This document shows, one piece after another, positions 26,671 to 35,677 of a stretch of DNA of 64,000 bases (its first letter is position 1; every line of letters starts with the position of its first letter). Source of the stretch: Microvirga mediterraneensis (GTDB lineage: Bacteria > Pseudomonadota > Alphaproteobacteria > Rhizobiales > Beijerinckiaceae). The stretch lies in the NCBI RefSeq assembly GCF_013520865.1, contig NZ_JACDXJ010000002.1:186001-250000 (forward strand), in the 5' to 3' direction. The position numbers and the translations under genes were made by a program. Below the pieces are notes generated by a model. It was not told where the DNA came from. It saw nothing but the letters and a program-made list of their open reading frames with translations, and did no database searches.

Positions 26671-27690
26671 TCAGAGACCTTGATGCGCTTCAGGAACGAC
26701 CGTGAAATCAGCTAGCTTGTCGACATCTGGCAGGTTCGTACGCCCTGTTGCCCGGGCAGCCGCATACATGGGCCCACTCATGACCTCCCGATCAAGGGCC
26801 AGCCGGAGCTTGCCTTGCTCGTCGTAGCGCGTGAGAGGGATTTGCAGCTCGTTCTGGCGGATCTGCTGTTTCAACTCTAGCCCGAAATCGGCTCCAAATT
26901 TCTCTGTAGCAAGGCGGGCCGCTACAGCCGGATCCTTGTCGTTCTCCTGCCAGCCCTGAATGATGCCACGTAGATAGCCAATCACGGCGGGTCGGTTCTG
27001 CTCAAGATAAGCGCGCGTCGTCATCAGGACCGCTCCATAAGTGCGGAACCCAAGTTCGTCGAAGCTCACGAAATGGAAGTCCTTACCCCACTTCAGCCCC
27101 ATCTGCTCTAGAGTAATCGTCTGGTTCACGCCGAAGGCGGTGTAGCCGTCCCCTTCTCCCGCCAGGAGTGGCTCTGGGGAGAAGCCGGCGGGCACTTGTG
27201 TCCACTGGACCGGGAGGCCAGCCAACGACAGGGTTGCGTCGATCGCCGTCTTCTCGTTCGGCCCTTGTGCAAGGACTTTGGCACCGACTAGATCCTGAGG
27301 CTTGAGGATGGGCTTTTTGGCAAGGGAGATGATGCCGAGTGGGTTCTTGGGAAAGACCGCCGCGATCATGACGAGGTCGTTGCCCTTGGCGACGGCGTCA
27401 AGGAGTGGGAACCACGTGCTGTAGCCGAGATCTGCCTTGCCGGCTGCCAGGACAACTGGGGCCGGGAGTGCATTCGGCCCACCCGGATACCATTCGACGC
27501 TAACACCATGCTTCGCGAAGAGGTTGCGCTCAAGACTGATCCATTCACCCGCATACTGGACATTCGGGATCCAGCCGATTTGCACCCGAACCTTGGCAGG
27601 AGTCTGAGCCAAAGCTTGGCTGCTTGCGTAGGGTATGACAGCGCCGGAAAGTGCCATCATCTTCAGAAAAGTCCGGCGATCCTGGTTCAC
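26671..27690 (-). CDS. ABC substrate-binding protein, NMT1/ThiY-SsuA type
   Basis: 339 aa, first gene of the operon. The N-terminus has a Tat-like signal RRTFLKMMALSGAVIPYASS, so it is probably exported folded to the periplasm. The mature part VRVQIGWIPNVQYAGEWISL, then NLFAKHGVSVEWYPGG and AAGKADLGYSTWF, matches the NMT1/THI5-like family, which binds pyrimidines, thiamin precursors, sulfonates or aromatics. Order binding protein, amidohydrolase, ATPase, permease, permease is a complete importer with its own enzyme. Divergent from the RpiR regulator. Confidence 0.88.
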   Translation of the reverse strand: MNQDRRTFLKMMALSGAVIPYASSQALAQTPAKVRVQIGWIPNVQYAGEWISLERNLFAKHGVSVEWYPGGPNALPAPVVLAAGKADLGYSTWFPLLDAVAKGNDLVMIAAVFPKNPLGIISLAKKPILKPQDLVGAKVLAQGPNEKTAIDATLSLAGLPVQWTQVPAGFSPEPLLAGEGDGYTAFGVNQTITLEQMGLKWGKDFHFVSFDELGFRTYGAVLMTTRAYLEQNRPAVIGYLRGIIQGWQENDKDPAVAARLATEKFGADFGLELKQQIRQNELQIPLTRYDEQGKLRLALDREVMSGPMYAAARATGRTNLPDVDKLADFTVVPEAHQGL

Positions 27691-27806
27691 GACGAGCCTC
27701 CTAATTTTCGGTCACGGGGCCGGATAAAATTGTTACAAACGGATGCTACCACATGTTACAATTGATACAATTGACCCTGCGATGAAAATTTGAGCAAAAT
27801 CGTTCC
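27691..27806. promoter_or_regulatory. Divergent promoter region with candidate RpiR operator
   Basis: The 116 bp between the importer operon and the rpiR-like gene contains TTGTTACAAAC (27730-27740) and TGTTACAATTGATACAATTG (27753-27772). These share TGTTACAA, and the second holds ACAATTG twice at a 9-bp step. Such repeats in a divergent gap next to a helix-turn-helix regulator are likely operators; binding has to be inferred. Confidence 0.5.
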
Positions 27807-28772
27807 ATGAGTGCTAAAAGTCAGGCCACCTTGCCGGTGTCGGAGCGCATTCGGCGTCACTATCCCGATATGACGGGAGCGCTCAGGACATTCGCGGACT
27901 TTGTATTGGCTGAACCCGTCCAGGCGGCCCGTATGAGTATCCACACAGCTGTTCAGGCAGTTGGGGTCTCAGTTGCAACAGCAAACCGGTTTGCACGCGC
28001 CATCGGCTTCGGCGGCTACGCCGAGTTCAGGGATGAACTGATCAAAGGCTTCGAAACGGCACTGGAACCAGTCAACCGGCTTGAGCAGCAGATCTCAAAA
28101 ACATCGACCGCCCTAGAGGTCTTCCAAGCCTCTCTGAGTGAAGATGTTCGTAACGTCCAAAGGACTCTGGAGGCCTTGAATGCGGATATCTGTGCCCGGG
28201 CCGTTGACCTCGTTCTCTCGGCTAGGCGCATCTACGTGCTTGGGTTTGACAATGCCGCCAGCTTAGGGTCCGTGCTGGCAAATGGTCTCGGGCAATTTAG
28301 AGACGATGTGCGCAGCGTGTCGAACACGGAAGGCGCTTTTGGTGGGGCACGTCATCTCTCTCACTTCGATTCATCCGATCTCGTCATCGCAATCGCCTTC
28401 CCTCGGTACATCAAGGATACTATCGAGCTCGCGCGGCTCGCGAAGCTACGACGTATTCCGATTCTGGCTGTAACTGATAATCATCAGTCTCCTCTCGCAG
28501 CAATCGCTGATACGAGCCTTTACGCCTTCTCCGAGCGGCAACTCTCCTCCGTTTCCAATGCCAGCGCCTTGGCCATTATTGAGGCACTGGTGGCTGCTGT
28601 GGCACACTCCACGCCGAGTTCTGTCCGTCGGGCTGAGGAATTTACATCACTGGTTCTTCCTTGGCTGGAGGTTGGGCCATCGAAGGAACGGACAAGCAAA
28701 CCAATCCCTGCGAACTTTTCTTCCCCTCCCCCAAGGCTGGGACGTCCGCCCCGAAAGAGCAAAGCCCCTTAA
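27807..28772 (+). CDS. MurR/RpiR-family transcriptional regulator
   Basis: 321 aa. N-terminal HTH_6 domain (about residues 10-85; IHTAVQAVGVSVATANRFAR) and a C-terminal SIS domain (about 120-270; RIYVLGFDNAASLGSVLANG, then DLVIAIAFPRYIKDTIELA). RpiR proteins sense phosphorylated sugars or other small ligands through the SIS fold. Divergent from the importer/amidohydrolase operon across 116 bp, so it most likely controls that operon. The C-terminal 40 residues are basic and probably disordered. Confidence 0.88.
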   Translation: MSAKSQATLPVSERIRRHYPDMTGALRTFADFVLAEPVQAARMSIHTAVQAVGVSVATANRFARAIGFGGYAEFRDELIKGFETALEPVNRLEQQISKTSTALEVFQASLSEDVRNVQRTLEALNADICARAVDLVLSARRIYVLGFDNAASLGSVLANGLGQFRDDVRSVSNTEGAFGGARHLSHFDSSDLVIAIAFPRYIKDTIELARLAKLRRIPILAVTDNHQSPLAAIADTSLYAFSERQLSSVSNASALAIIEALVAAVAHSTPSSVRRAEEFTSLVLPWLEVGPSKERTSKPIPANFSSPPPRLGRPPRKSKAP

Positions 28773-28890
28773 CTCCTCAGTAGAGGTTCAAGTAGAGCCC
28801 ACAATGGAATTGCTGACTTGTTGAACCATCTGAAGTTTTGAGAGCAAATCCGCCGGAGATGAGGCATGCGTGCGATGTCGGCGAACAACT

Positions 28891-28907
28891 CTTTTGACAA
28901 GAAGTCT
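28891..28907. repeat. Third copy of CTTTTGACAAGAAGTCT
   Basis: The same 17 bases occur exactly at 57592-57608 (upstream of the XerD-like gene), and 15 of them at 22622-22636. Here the eight bases before are GAACAACT, close to the GCATAACAAACA of the 22.6-kb copy, but the TTCGCAT core is absent. It lies in the gap between the rpiR-like and lysR-like genes. It contains TTGACA, so a shared promoter motif is an alternative to a common mobile origin. Confidence 0.6.
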
Positions 28908-28937
28908 GGGTCGTCGCCATTGTCTCCCGTACTGGAC

Positions 28938-29831
28938 TCAGGCGGCTAGAAAGGTTTTCCGATGGAAGCTTTCAAGGATCCATTGCCGAACCGCTGTTAC
29001 GGCCGGACGCCGCTCGTGATCCCCGGCATCAATCAGGAAAAATGAGGCTGGCGCCCGGACACTCTCAGCGAACGGTCGAACAAGAACCCCAGATTCCAAG
29101 TAGCGTTGACAGGTCACGTTGTCTCCCATGGCGAGACCAAGGCCACCGGCGGCCGCCTCGATCATCGCCAGATGATTTCCGAGATAATGGCGTCCTCCCG
29201 TGAGGATGCTTCCCTGCGGGACTGTCGCCAGCCAGAGGTCCCACTCGTGACCGTTTGCGGCACATAGCAGGGGCGTGTCGGCCAACTCACGGATGTCCCC
29301 GCTTGCGAGAAGATCCGGTCGGCAGACCGGGAAAAGATCGGTGTCGGTCAACTGCTCGCTGCGTCGACCAGGCCAGATCCCATCACCATAGCGGATGCAC
29401 AGATCGACATCGGAGGCGATGACCTCCTTCGGACTGTTTGAGGGACGCAGGTGTAACCGCAGGTCCGGGTACTGCTTCAACAGGTCGCCGACTGTCTTCA
29501 CGAGCCACAGGCATGTCAGGGCAGGAGGCGCGCTCACCGTGACGTCGCCCCGCACGCTCGGCCGATCCAAGCTGATGACGGCTGCTGCCAGAAGGTCAAA
29601 CCCGGAACTCAGGGGAGCCAGGAGTTGCTCTCCTGCCAGCGTCAGCTTGAACCGGTTGCCCGCCCGCTCCAGGAGATCGGTGCCGACGAAGGCTTCCAGG
29701 GTTCGGATCTGGTGGCTGACTGCTCCGTGGGTCACCCCGAGTTCCTCCGCAGCCCGAGAGATCGAGCGACGGCGGGCCGCTGCCTCGAAGGCCCGCAGAG
29801 CATTGAGAGGAGGTAGCCGGCGCGCTGCCAT
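28938..29831 (-). CDS. LysR-family regulator, GcvA-like
   Basis: 297 aa. N-terminal winged helix (LPPLNALRAFEAAARRRSIS, then AAEELGVTHGAVSHQIRTLE) as in GcvA/AmpR-type members, followed by the LysR substrate domain (GDVTVSAPPALTCLWLV, then LRPSNSPKEVIASDVDLCIR). Divergent from the solute-binding protein gene at 29972 with a 140-bp gap, the standard layout for a LysR activator of the adjacent catabolic operon. Confidence 0.9.
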   Translation of the reverse strand: MAARRLPPLNALRAFEAAARRRSISRAAEELGVTHGAVSHQIRTLEAFVGTDLLERAGNRFKLTLAGEQLLAPLSSGFDLLAAAVISLDRPSVRGDVTVSAPPALTCLWLVKTVGDLLKQYPDLRLHLRPSNSPKEVIASDVDLCIRYGDGIWPGRRSEQLTDTDLFPVCRPDLLASGDIRELADTPLLCAANGHEWDLWLATVPQGSILTGGRHYLGNHLAMIEAAAGGLGLAMGDNVTCQRYLESGVLVRPFAESVRAPASFFLIDAGDHERRPAVTAVRQWILESFHRKTFLAA

Positions 29832-29971
29832 TGTTAGATTTTCTCACAGTTGAGCCGGAGACATTCTCGTTTGCGTGAGCCTATCTGTCTAGAGCAAGGT
29901 CTGAAGCTCCTGGCGGAGGCCCTGGTCGCCGCTGGACGGATTTCAGAAACACTCAAAAGGGGAGCGGCTCG

Positions 29972-30817
29972 GTGAAGCGTTTTCAACTACTCGGCATAGC
30001 GACTCTGGGGCTTCTTGCAGCCACAGGCGGCGCCTTCGCACAGGCAAAGAAATGGGAAACCGTGAAGATCGCCACGGAAGGTGCCTATGCTCCATGGAAC
30101 TTCACTGGCCCCGGCGGCAAGCTCGAAGGTTTCGAGATCGATCTCATCGGCGAGCTCTGCCCGCGGATGAAAGTGAAGTGCGAGATCGTGGCCCAGGACT
30201 GGGACGGCATTATTCCGGCGCTCAACGCCGGCAAGTACGACGCCATCATGGCCGGGATGCAGATCACCGATAAGCGGCTGGAAACCATCAATTTCTCGCA
30301 GCCGTATGCACGCACCCCCGGCGCCTTCCTCGTTCCCAAGGACTCTCCCCTGGCAAAGGTGCCGAACGACAAAGTCTTCGATATCGGCGCGGATGCTGCG
30401 GCGGCTCAGAAGGCCGCTGACGAGATCAAGCCCCTCCTCAAGGAAAAGGTCGTGGGCGTCCAGGGCTCGACCACTCTCGCAACCCTGATGGAGCGCCTGT
30501 TCCAGGGTGTAGAAATCCGCGAGTACAAGACTACGGAGCAGCACGATCTAGATCTGGCGGCAGGACGTGTCGACGCTGTGGCCGCCGCCACGACAGCCCT
30601 CGACATCACCCTGAGCAAGCCAGGCTTCGAACACTTCGTCATTGCCGGTCCCGGCTTTACCGGTGGTTTCATGGGTCGGGGTGTTGCCGCTGGTCTGCGC
30701 AAAGCTGACCAAGACCTGAAAGTCATGTTCGACGAGGCGATCGCATCGGCCCTGGCCGACGGCACCATCTCACGGCTGTCCCAGAAGTGGTTCAAGCGCG
30801 ACCTAGCCGCAAAGTAA
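29972..30817 (+). CDS. Periplasmic amino-acid/opine-binding protein (ABC importer)
   Basis: 281 aa starting at GTG behind GGGGAG. Signal peptide (residues 1-23; LLGIATLGLLAATGGAFAQ). Mature part VKIATEGAYAPWNFTGPGGK and IAQ-type segment CEIVAQDWDGIIPALNAGKY match SBP_bac_3 proteins of the HisJ / octopine-nopaline (OccT, NocT) group. It is followed after a hairpin by a peptidase, a cyclodeaminase and an amine oxidase gene. No permease or ATPase gene is in the window. Its closest relative here is the protein at 34815-35660. Confidence 0.88.
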   Translation: MKRFQLLGIATLGLLAATGGAFAQAKKWETVKIATEGAYAPWNFTGPGGKLEGFEIDLIGELCPRMKVKCEIVAQDWDGIIPALNAGKYDAIMAGMQITDKRLETINFSQPYARTPGAFLVPKDSPLAKVPNDKVFDIGADAAAAQKAADEIKPLLKEKVVGVQGSTTLATLMERLFQGVEIREYKTTEQHDLDLAAGRVDAVAAATTALDITLSKPGFEHFVIAGPGFTGGFMGRGVAAGLRKADQDLKVMFDEAIASALADGTISRLSQKWFKRDLAAK

Positions 30818-30842
30818 TGAACGATCAATGTTGCTGAAAGTG

Positions 30843-30866
30843 CCCCGCTCGGCTGAGCCGGCGGGG
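30843..30866 (+). terminator. Hairpin after the binding-protein gene
   Basis: CCCCGC(T)CGGC and GCCGGCGGGG can pair around a TGA loop, with one bulged T. No T-run follows, so it is more likely a 3'-stabilising or partial read-through hairpin. This is common after binding-protein genes, which need more product than their operon partners. Confidence 0.5.
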
Positions 30867-30958
30867 TACGCTGCCTCTTTGCATGGGGACGAGACACGAG
30901 GGAGCAGGCGCTTCACCGGTACTCGTCCCCTGCCCTCCTTCAAACCTGGAGTCGGACC

Positions 30959-32506
30959 ATGTCCTTTCGCGTTCTCTCGGCACAGATCATGCACGAGTCG
31001 AATTCCTTCAGTGTGCGCCTGACATCCCTTGACCGCTTCGCCAACGTGATCCTGCTCCACGGCGACGAGGCTCTGCGTGCGCTCGATGGGACGAATACCG
31101 AGGTCGCGGGCTTCCTGGATGTTGCACGCGAGAAGAACTGGGAACTGGTTCATGTCATCAGTGCCCATGCTAATCCGGCAGGTTGCGTCACCGAGGAGGC
31201 TTTCGAGGAAATTGTGCAGGTCGTCGAGGAAGCCGCCTGCCGGGAGCGGGAACGGCTCGATGGGATTCTGCTCGCATTCCACGGCGCCATGGTCACAACC
31301 CATTCAGGTGACGGCGAAGGGGAGATTCTTGAACGCCTCCGCGCCATTGTCGGTCGGAATACTCCGATCGCCGCGACCTTGGATCTGCATGCTAACGTCA
31401 CCAGGCGCATGTGCGAACTGACCGACATTCTGGTGTCCTATAAGACCTATCCGCATATCGACATGCGCGTGGCCGGCCGGCATGCGGGCGAGCTGCTGCA
31501 TCGGACGATGGCTGGCGAAATCAAGCCACACACCCTCTTCGTGCGCCCCCCCATGCTGGAGGATGCCAATGGCGGCCGCACGGATGTCGGGCCGCTTGTC
31601 GCCGTGATGGACCGCGCCCGGGCGTATGAAAGCGAGCCCAACGTTCTCGCGGTGAGCGTCAACGGCGCCTTCCCTTATGCCGATATCGATGAGATCGGCC
31701 CAACGATCACGGTGACTTATTCCGGAGATCCGGAGCCCCACCGGCTGTTTGCCGAAGAGATGGCGAAGGCCATGTGGGACATGCGCCATGATCTCGTCAA
31801 CCGCTTCCTATCCCCTGAGGAGGCAGTAGCTTTCGCACTTGCGGGCGATGCCCGGCCAGTGGTGATTGCGGATTATGCCGACAATCCCGGGGCCGGAGGG
31901 TACGGCGATGGAACGAACCTGCTTCGGGCCTTGATTGCGGCAGACGCAGACGCCTGCTTCTGCCCGATCGTGGACCCCGAGACTGCCTCGCAGCTGCAGA
32001 GCAGGAAGCCCGGTGAAACGGTATCGATCCGCCTCGGTGGCAAAGTGAACGCGTCCTTTGGGGGCGAGTCCCTTGACCTCACTGGCACGCTGTTGAGCGT
32101 ATCCGACGGCAGCTACACCTGTGATGGACCGATGTATGCGGGCGTCCACATGTCCTTTGGCCCCACGGCGGTGATCGAGGTTGGGCGCGTTCAGGTCGTC
32201 ATCGTTACCGAGCCTCACCAGTGTCATGACCTGCAGCAATTCCTCGCCTTCGGCATCGACCCTAGCGCCAAGAGGATCGTCGGTGTCAAATCCATGCAGC
32301 ATTTCCGGGCCGCGTTTGAGCCGATCGCAAGTCGTGTTCTGGTGTGCGACAGCGGGGCGCTCGCCTCCCCAGACCTGACCAAGTTCACCTTCCATCGTGT
32401 TCCGAGGCCGATGTATCCACTCGACCCGAACACTCCTTACAACCCTGAAGTTTTTATCCGCACAGGGCGGTCTGACATGCCGATCGCGTCGGAGAGCAGA
32501 GTATGA
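30959..32506 (+). CDS. M81-family metallopeptidase (MlrC-like)
   Basis: 515 aa. N-terminal DUF1485/M81 domain with conserved blocks MHESNSFSVRLTSLDRF, AFHGAMVTTHSGDGEGE, TLDLHANVT and SYKTYPHIDMRVAGR, then the MlrC C-terminal domain from about residue 310 (VIADYADNPGAGGYGDG). Characterised members cleave the linear products of microcystin; most act on unknown amides in amino-acid-like catabolic clusters. Cytoplasmic, no signal peptide. The stop overlaps the next start by 4 nt. Confidence 0.88.
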   Translation: MSFRVLSAQIMHESNSFSVRLTSLDRFANVILLHGDEALRALDGTNTEVAGFLDVAREKNWELVHVISAHANPAGCVTEEAFEEIVQVVEEAACRERERLDGILLAFHGAMVTTHSGDGEGEILERLRAIVGRNTPIAATLDLHANVTRRMCELTDILVSYKTYPHIDMRVAGRHAGELLHRTMAGEIKPHTLFVRPPMLEDANGGRTDVGPLVAVMDRARAYESEPNVLAVSVNGAFPYADIDEIGPTITVTYSGDPEPHRLFAEEMAKAMWDMRHDLVNRFLSPEEAVAFALAGDARPVVIADYADNPGAGGYGDGTNLLRALIAADADACFCPIVDPETASQLQSRKPGETVSIRLGGKVNASFGGESLDLTGTLLSVSDGSYTCDGPMYAGVHMSFGPTAVIEVGRVQVVIVTEPHQCHDLQQFLAFGIDPSAKRIVGVKSMQHFRAAFEPIASRVLVCDSGALASPDLTKFTFHRVPRPMYPLDPNTPYNPEVFIRTGRSDMPIASESRV

Positions 32507-33459
32507 CACAGCCCTCCCCTGCCTGGCTCGATGCCACTGCCGTCTTGGATCGGATGAGGCGCGTTGACGCCGTCGCGGCGATGCGCGAGCTCTTCGAGGC
32601 GCACGGACGAGGCCGGGTGACCCAGCCGCCGCAGGTTCTCACCCTGCTGCCCGACAACCGGGGCGACTTCATCACCTACTCGGGGATCCTGCCGGAGGAC
32701 GGTGTCTTTGGGGTCAAGGTTTCGCCCTATGTGGTCACCCCGTCTGGCGGCAAGGTCACGGCCACGACGGTGCTGATGAGCCTTGAGACGGGACAGCCCT
32801 TGCTGTTCTGTGACTCGCTGGCGCTGACAACAGAGCGAACCGCCGCAACAACGGCTTTGGCGGTCGACCTCCTCGCCCAATCTAACGCCGCCGATCTGAC
32901 ACTCATCGGCAGCGGTCCTGTTGCCTTGGCTCACCTGCGCCACGTCGTGCCGCTTCGGCCGTGGCGGCGGATCCGCATCCATTCACGCAATATCTCCGCC
33001 AAAAAGGGAGTCTTTAAGCTGCGCCTTGGTGAACTCAGACCGGCTCCTGAGATCGTTGACGATTGCTCTCTCGCGGTGGCGGATGCCGATGTGGTGCTGC
33101 TTTGTACATCCTCCGGCATCCCGGTTTTATCCATGGACCATATCAGGCCCGGGATGCTTGTGACCTCGATCAGCACCAATGTTGCACAAGCACACGAAGT
33201 CCCACCGGATGCCCTGGCGCGGATGAATGTCTATTGCGACGATCGGTCGACGACCCCGCTCATCGCCGGTGAGATGCTGCTGGCTTCCAAGAATGGATGG
33301 TCCCGCGACGACATCCGCGGTGACCTAGGTGAGCTTGCCAGCGGCAAGGCGCAGGCCCCCTCCCCCGATCGAGCCAGTTTCTTCCGGTCAATGGGCCTTG
33401 GGATTGAGGACGTGAAGATGGCGCTCGAGATCCTCCGCGTGAGCTCGCACGCTTTCTAA
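32503..33459 (+). CDS. Ornithine cyclodeaminase / mu-crystallin family protein
   Basis: 318 aa. The family's NAD(P)-binding fold is seen from about residue 125 (LTLIGSGPVALAHLRHV) with VADADVVLLCTSSGIPV downstream, and the N-terminal substrate part LPDNRGDFITYSGILPED. Members include ornithine cyclodeaminase (ornithine to proline plus ammonia), alanine dehydrogenases, ketimine reductases and opine-like enzymes. The GSGPVA variant of GxGxxA is acceptable. Translationally coupled to the M81 gene and 4 bp before the oxidoreductase gene. Confidence 0.88.
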   Translation: MTQPSPAWLDATAVLDRMRRVDAVAAMRELFEAHGRGRVTQPPQVLTLLPDNRGDFITYSGILPEDGVFGVKVSPYVVTPSGGKVTATTVLMSLETGQPLLFCDSLALTTERTAATTALAVDLLAQSNAADLTLIGSGPVALAHLRHVVPLRPWRRIRIHSRNISAKKGVFKLRLGELRPAPEIVDDCSLAVADADVVLLCTSSGIPVLSMDHIRPGMLVTSISTNVAQAHEVPPDALARMNVYCDDRSTTPLIAGEMLLASKNGWSRDDIRGDLGELASGKAQAPSPDRASFFRSMGLGIEDVKMALEILRVSSHAF

Positions 33460-33463
33460 CCCA

Positions 33464-34729
33464 ATGACACAGCCAGATCCTGAAATCCGCGTCGACGTCA
33501 TCGTTCTGGGAGCCGGTATCGTGGGCGTCTCGGCTGCTCTGCACCTCCAGATGCGCGGACGCGATGTCGTCCTGATTGACCGACGCGGCGCGGGCGAGGA
33601 AACGAGCCACGGCAACGCCGGGCTGATTGAACGGTCGAGCGTCATTCCCTACGGGGTTCCCCGCGATCTCAGGACCATCCTCCTCTACGCCCTGAACCGC
33701 TCCGCAGATGTCCGTTCCGACTGGCGCTTCCTGCCCCGGATCCTCCCTTGGCTCTGGCAATTCTGGCGCGAATCCGCACCCGGATCCTTGAAAAAGGCAG
33801 CGGCCGACATGCTGCCTCTCATTGAGCGGTCAGTCGCAGAGCATGAACTCCTTATGATCGAAGCCGGACTCCTGGGGCAATTGCGCCGGACAGGCTGGAT
33901 TGAGGCATTCCGCAGCCCAAGGTCCCTTGACCAAGCAGCGAAGAATGCAGCGGCTCTCGAGCCTTATGGGTTGCATTTCGATATCCTCGACGGCAAGGCC
34001 CTTCGTCAGCGCGAGCCTCACACGTCCGAGACCCTCATTGGCGGAATTCATTGGCGGGACCCGGCGACGGTTCCTGATCCTGGCGGTCTCGTAAAAGGAT
34101 ACGCTGACCTGTTTCTGCGACGCGGCGGCCGTTTCGTTCACGGCGAGGCCCGCACGCTCCAGCAGGACGGCATCGAATGGACTGTCCGCAGCCAGGATGG
34201 CTTGGTCCGCGCCAACGATGTCGTAATTGCTCTTGGACCATGGTCCGACACTGTCCTACGTCCGCTCGGGTATCGCGTGCCGTTGGCCGTCAAGCGTGGG
34301 TACCATGTGCATTTCCGGCCAAGGGCCGACGCTGTCTTGCACCATCCTGTGGTCGACGTGGACGGCGGCTTTCTTCTGGCGCCGATGACGCGCGGTATCC
34401 GTTTGACGACGGGCGTCGAGTTCGCCGCTCGCGACGCAGCTCCAACGCCTCTGCAGTTGGACCGGACAGAACCCCTCGCGCGGGAGATCTTCCCACTTGA
34501 GAGGTGCATTGATCCGCAGCCGTGGATGGGATCCCGTCCCTGTCTGCCTGACATGCGTCCTGTCATTGGTGCGGCCCCAAGACATAAAGGGCTATGGTGC
34601 GCCTTCGGCCACAACCATCACGGCTTGACACTCGGACCGGCCACCGGGCGATTACTGGCCGAAATGATGACCGGCCGGGAAACCTTCACCGACCCGAGGC
34701 CCTACTCGATTGAGCGTTTCATGGCTTGA
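33464..34729 (+). CDS. FAD-dependent amine/D-amino-acid oxidoreductase (DadA-like)
   Basis: 421 aa. N-terminal dinucleotide-binding motif VIVLGAGIVGVSAALHLQMR and the DAO signature near the C-terminus (GSRPCLPDMRPVIGAAPRHK, then GHNHHGLTLGPATGRLLAEM). This matches DadA-type enzymes that oxidise D-amino acids or secondary amines to keto acids plus ammonia. No signal peptide. Last gene of the M81/OCD/DadA operon, which suggests breakdown of an imported amino-acid derivative such as an opine, N-acyl amino acid or D-amino acid. Confidence 0.88.
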   Translation: MTQPDPEIRVDVIVLGAGIVGVSAALHLQMRGRDVVLIDRRGAGEETSHGNAGLIERSSVIPYGVPRDLRTILLYALNRSADVRSDWRFLPRILPWLWQFWRESAPGSLKKAAADMLPLIERSVAEHELLMIEAGLLGQLRRTGWIEAFRSPRSLDQAAKNAAALEPYGLHFDILDGKALRQREPHTSETLIGGIHWRDPATVPDPGGLVKGYADLFLRRGGRFVHGEARTLQQDGIEWTVRSQDGLVRANDVVIALGPWSDTVLRPLGYRVPLAVKRGYHVHFRPRADAVLHHPVVDVDGGFLLAPMTRGIRLTTGVEFAARDAAPTPLQLDRTEPLAREIFPLERCIDPQPWMGSRPCLPDMRPVIGAAPRHKGLWCAFGHNHHGLTLGPATGRLLAEMMTGRETFTDPRPYSIERFMA

Positions 34730-34814
34730 GCCCCGCTGCTGAGTGCAACGTTAGCTCAGGCCGCAGGACCGGTTACAGACTTAATTGACGGACGTGAGCA
34801 TCGAACCGCCATCC

Positions 34815-35660
34815 TCAGCTTTTCGGAGCGATGTTGATCTTGAACCACTTCATGGACAGTTTTTGGATGGTACCGTCCTGAGTGGCACCCTTGATCGCCT
34901 CGTTGAGCTTCTGCTTTAACTCGGCATCCTCCTTGCGCAGCCCAATTCCGACACCGTCGCCCTGGATGCCACCGGTGATTGCGGGACCAACGAGAGTGTA
35001 GTCCTTGAACTCCGGCTTATCGAGGGTGCCGATAATCGCAGTGGCGTCAGCCAGCACCGCATCGATGCGGCCGGCCAGAAGATCGAGGTCGTGTGCCTCG
35101 GTGGTCTTGTACTCCCGGATCTCAGCTGTCCCCTTTAGATACTTCTCGGCGAAGACTGGATGAGTGGTGGAAACCTGCACGCCGATCGTTTTGCCCATGA
35201 GGAGCGGCTTCGTGGCTTCAATCGCCCTCTCGGCCTCTGCTCGCTGGCTCACCAGATTATAGGTTTGCCCTGTGCCCTGCATCTTGGCGAGTGGCGTGTC
35301 CTTCGCCACCAGATAGCCATTTGGCGAGTCTGCGTAGGGGCCTGCGAAGGCAATCACCTGCTTGCGTTCATCGGTGATGCTCATGCCGGCCATGATGGCA
35401 TCGTATTTTTTCGCCTGAAGCGCGGGAATAATCCCATCCCAGTCTTGGGCTACGATCTCGCACTTCACCTTGATGCGGTTGCAGAGTTCGTTGGCCAGAT
35501 CAATGTCGAAACCCTCGAGCTTGCCGCCCGCACCTGTGAAGTTCCAGGGAGCATAAGCACCTTCGGTGGCAATCTTGACGACTCTATCCTGCGCTGTAGC
35601 CGCGCCACCTGCCAAGGTGGCTGCGATTACGGCCAGGGCGAAGCTCTTCATGATGTTCAT
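34815..35660 (-). CDS. Periplasmic amino-acid/opine-binding protein, second paralogue
   Basis: 281 aa, the same length as its paralogue at 29972-30817, sharing VKIATEGAYAPWNFTG, GKLEGF, CEIVAQDWDGIIPAL and IREYKTTE-HDLDL. Signal peptide in residues 1-23 (FALAVIAATLAGGAATAQ). It faces the M81-OCD-DadA operon from the right. The two binding proteins therefore bracket the enzymes, perhaps with different ligand ranges but one shared permease encoded elsewhere. Confidence 0.88.
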   Translation of the reverse strand: MNIMKSFALAVIAATLAGGAATAQDRVVKIATEGAYAPWNFTGAGGKLEGFDIDLANELCNRIKVKCEIVAQDWDGIIPALQAKKYDAIMAGMSITDERKQVIAFAGPYADSPNGYLVAKDTPLAKMQGTGQTYNLVSQRAEAERAIEATKPLLMGKTIGVQVSTTHPVFAEKYLKGTAEIREYKTTEAHDLDLLAGRIDAVLADATAIIGTLDKPEFKDYTLVGPAITGGIQGDGVGIGLRKEDAELKQKLNEAIKGATQDGTIQKLSMKWFKINIAPKS

Positions 35661-35677
35661 TGTCGTTCCCTTGGCTC

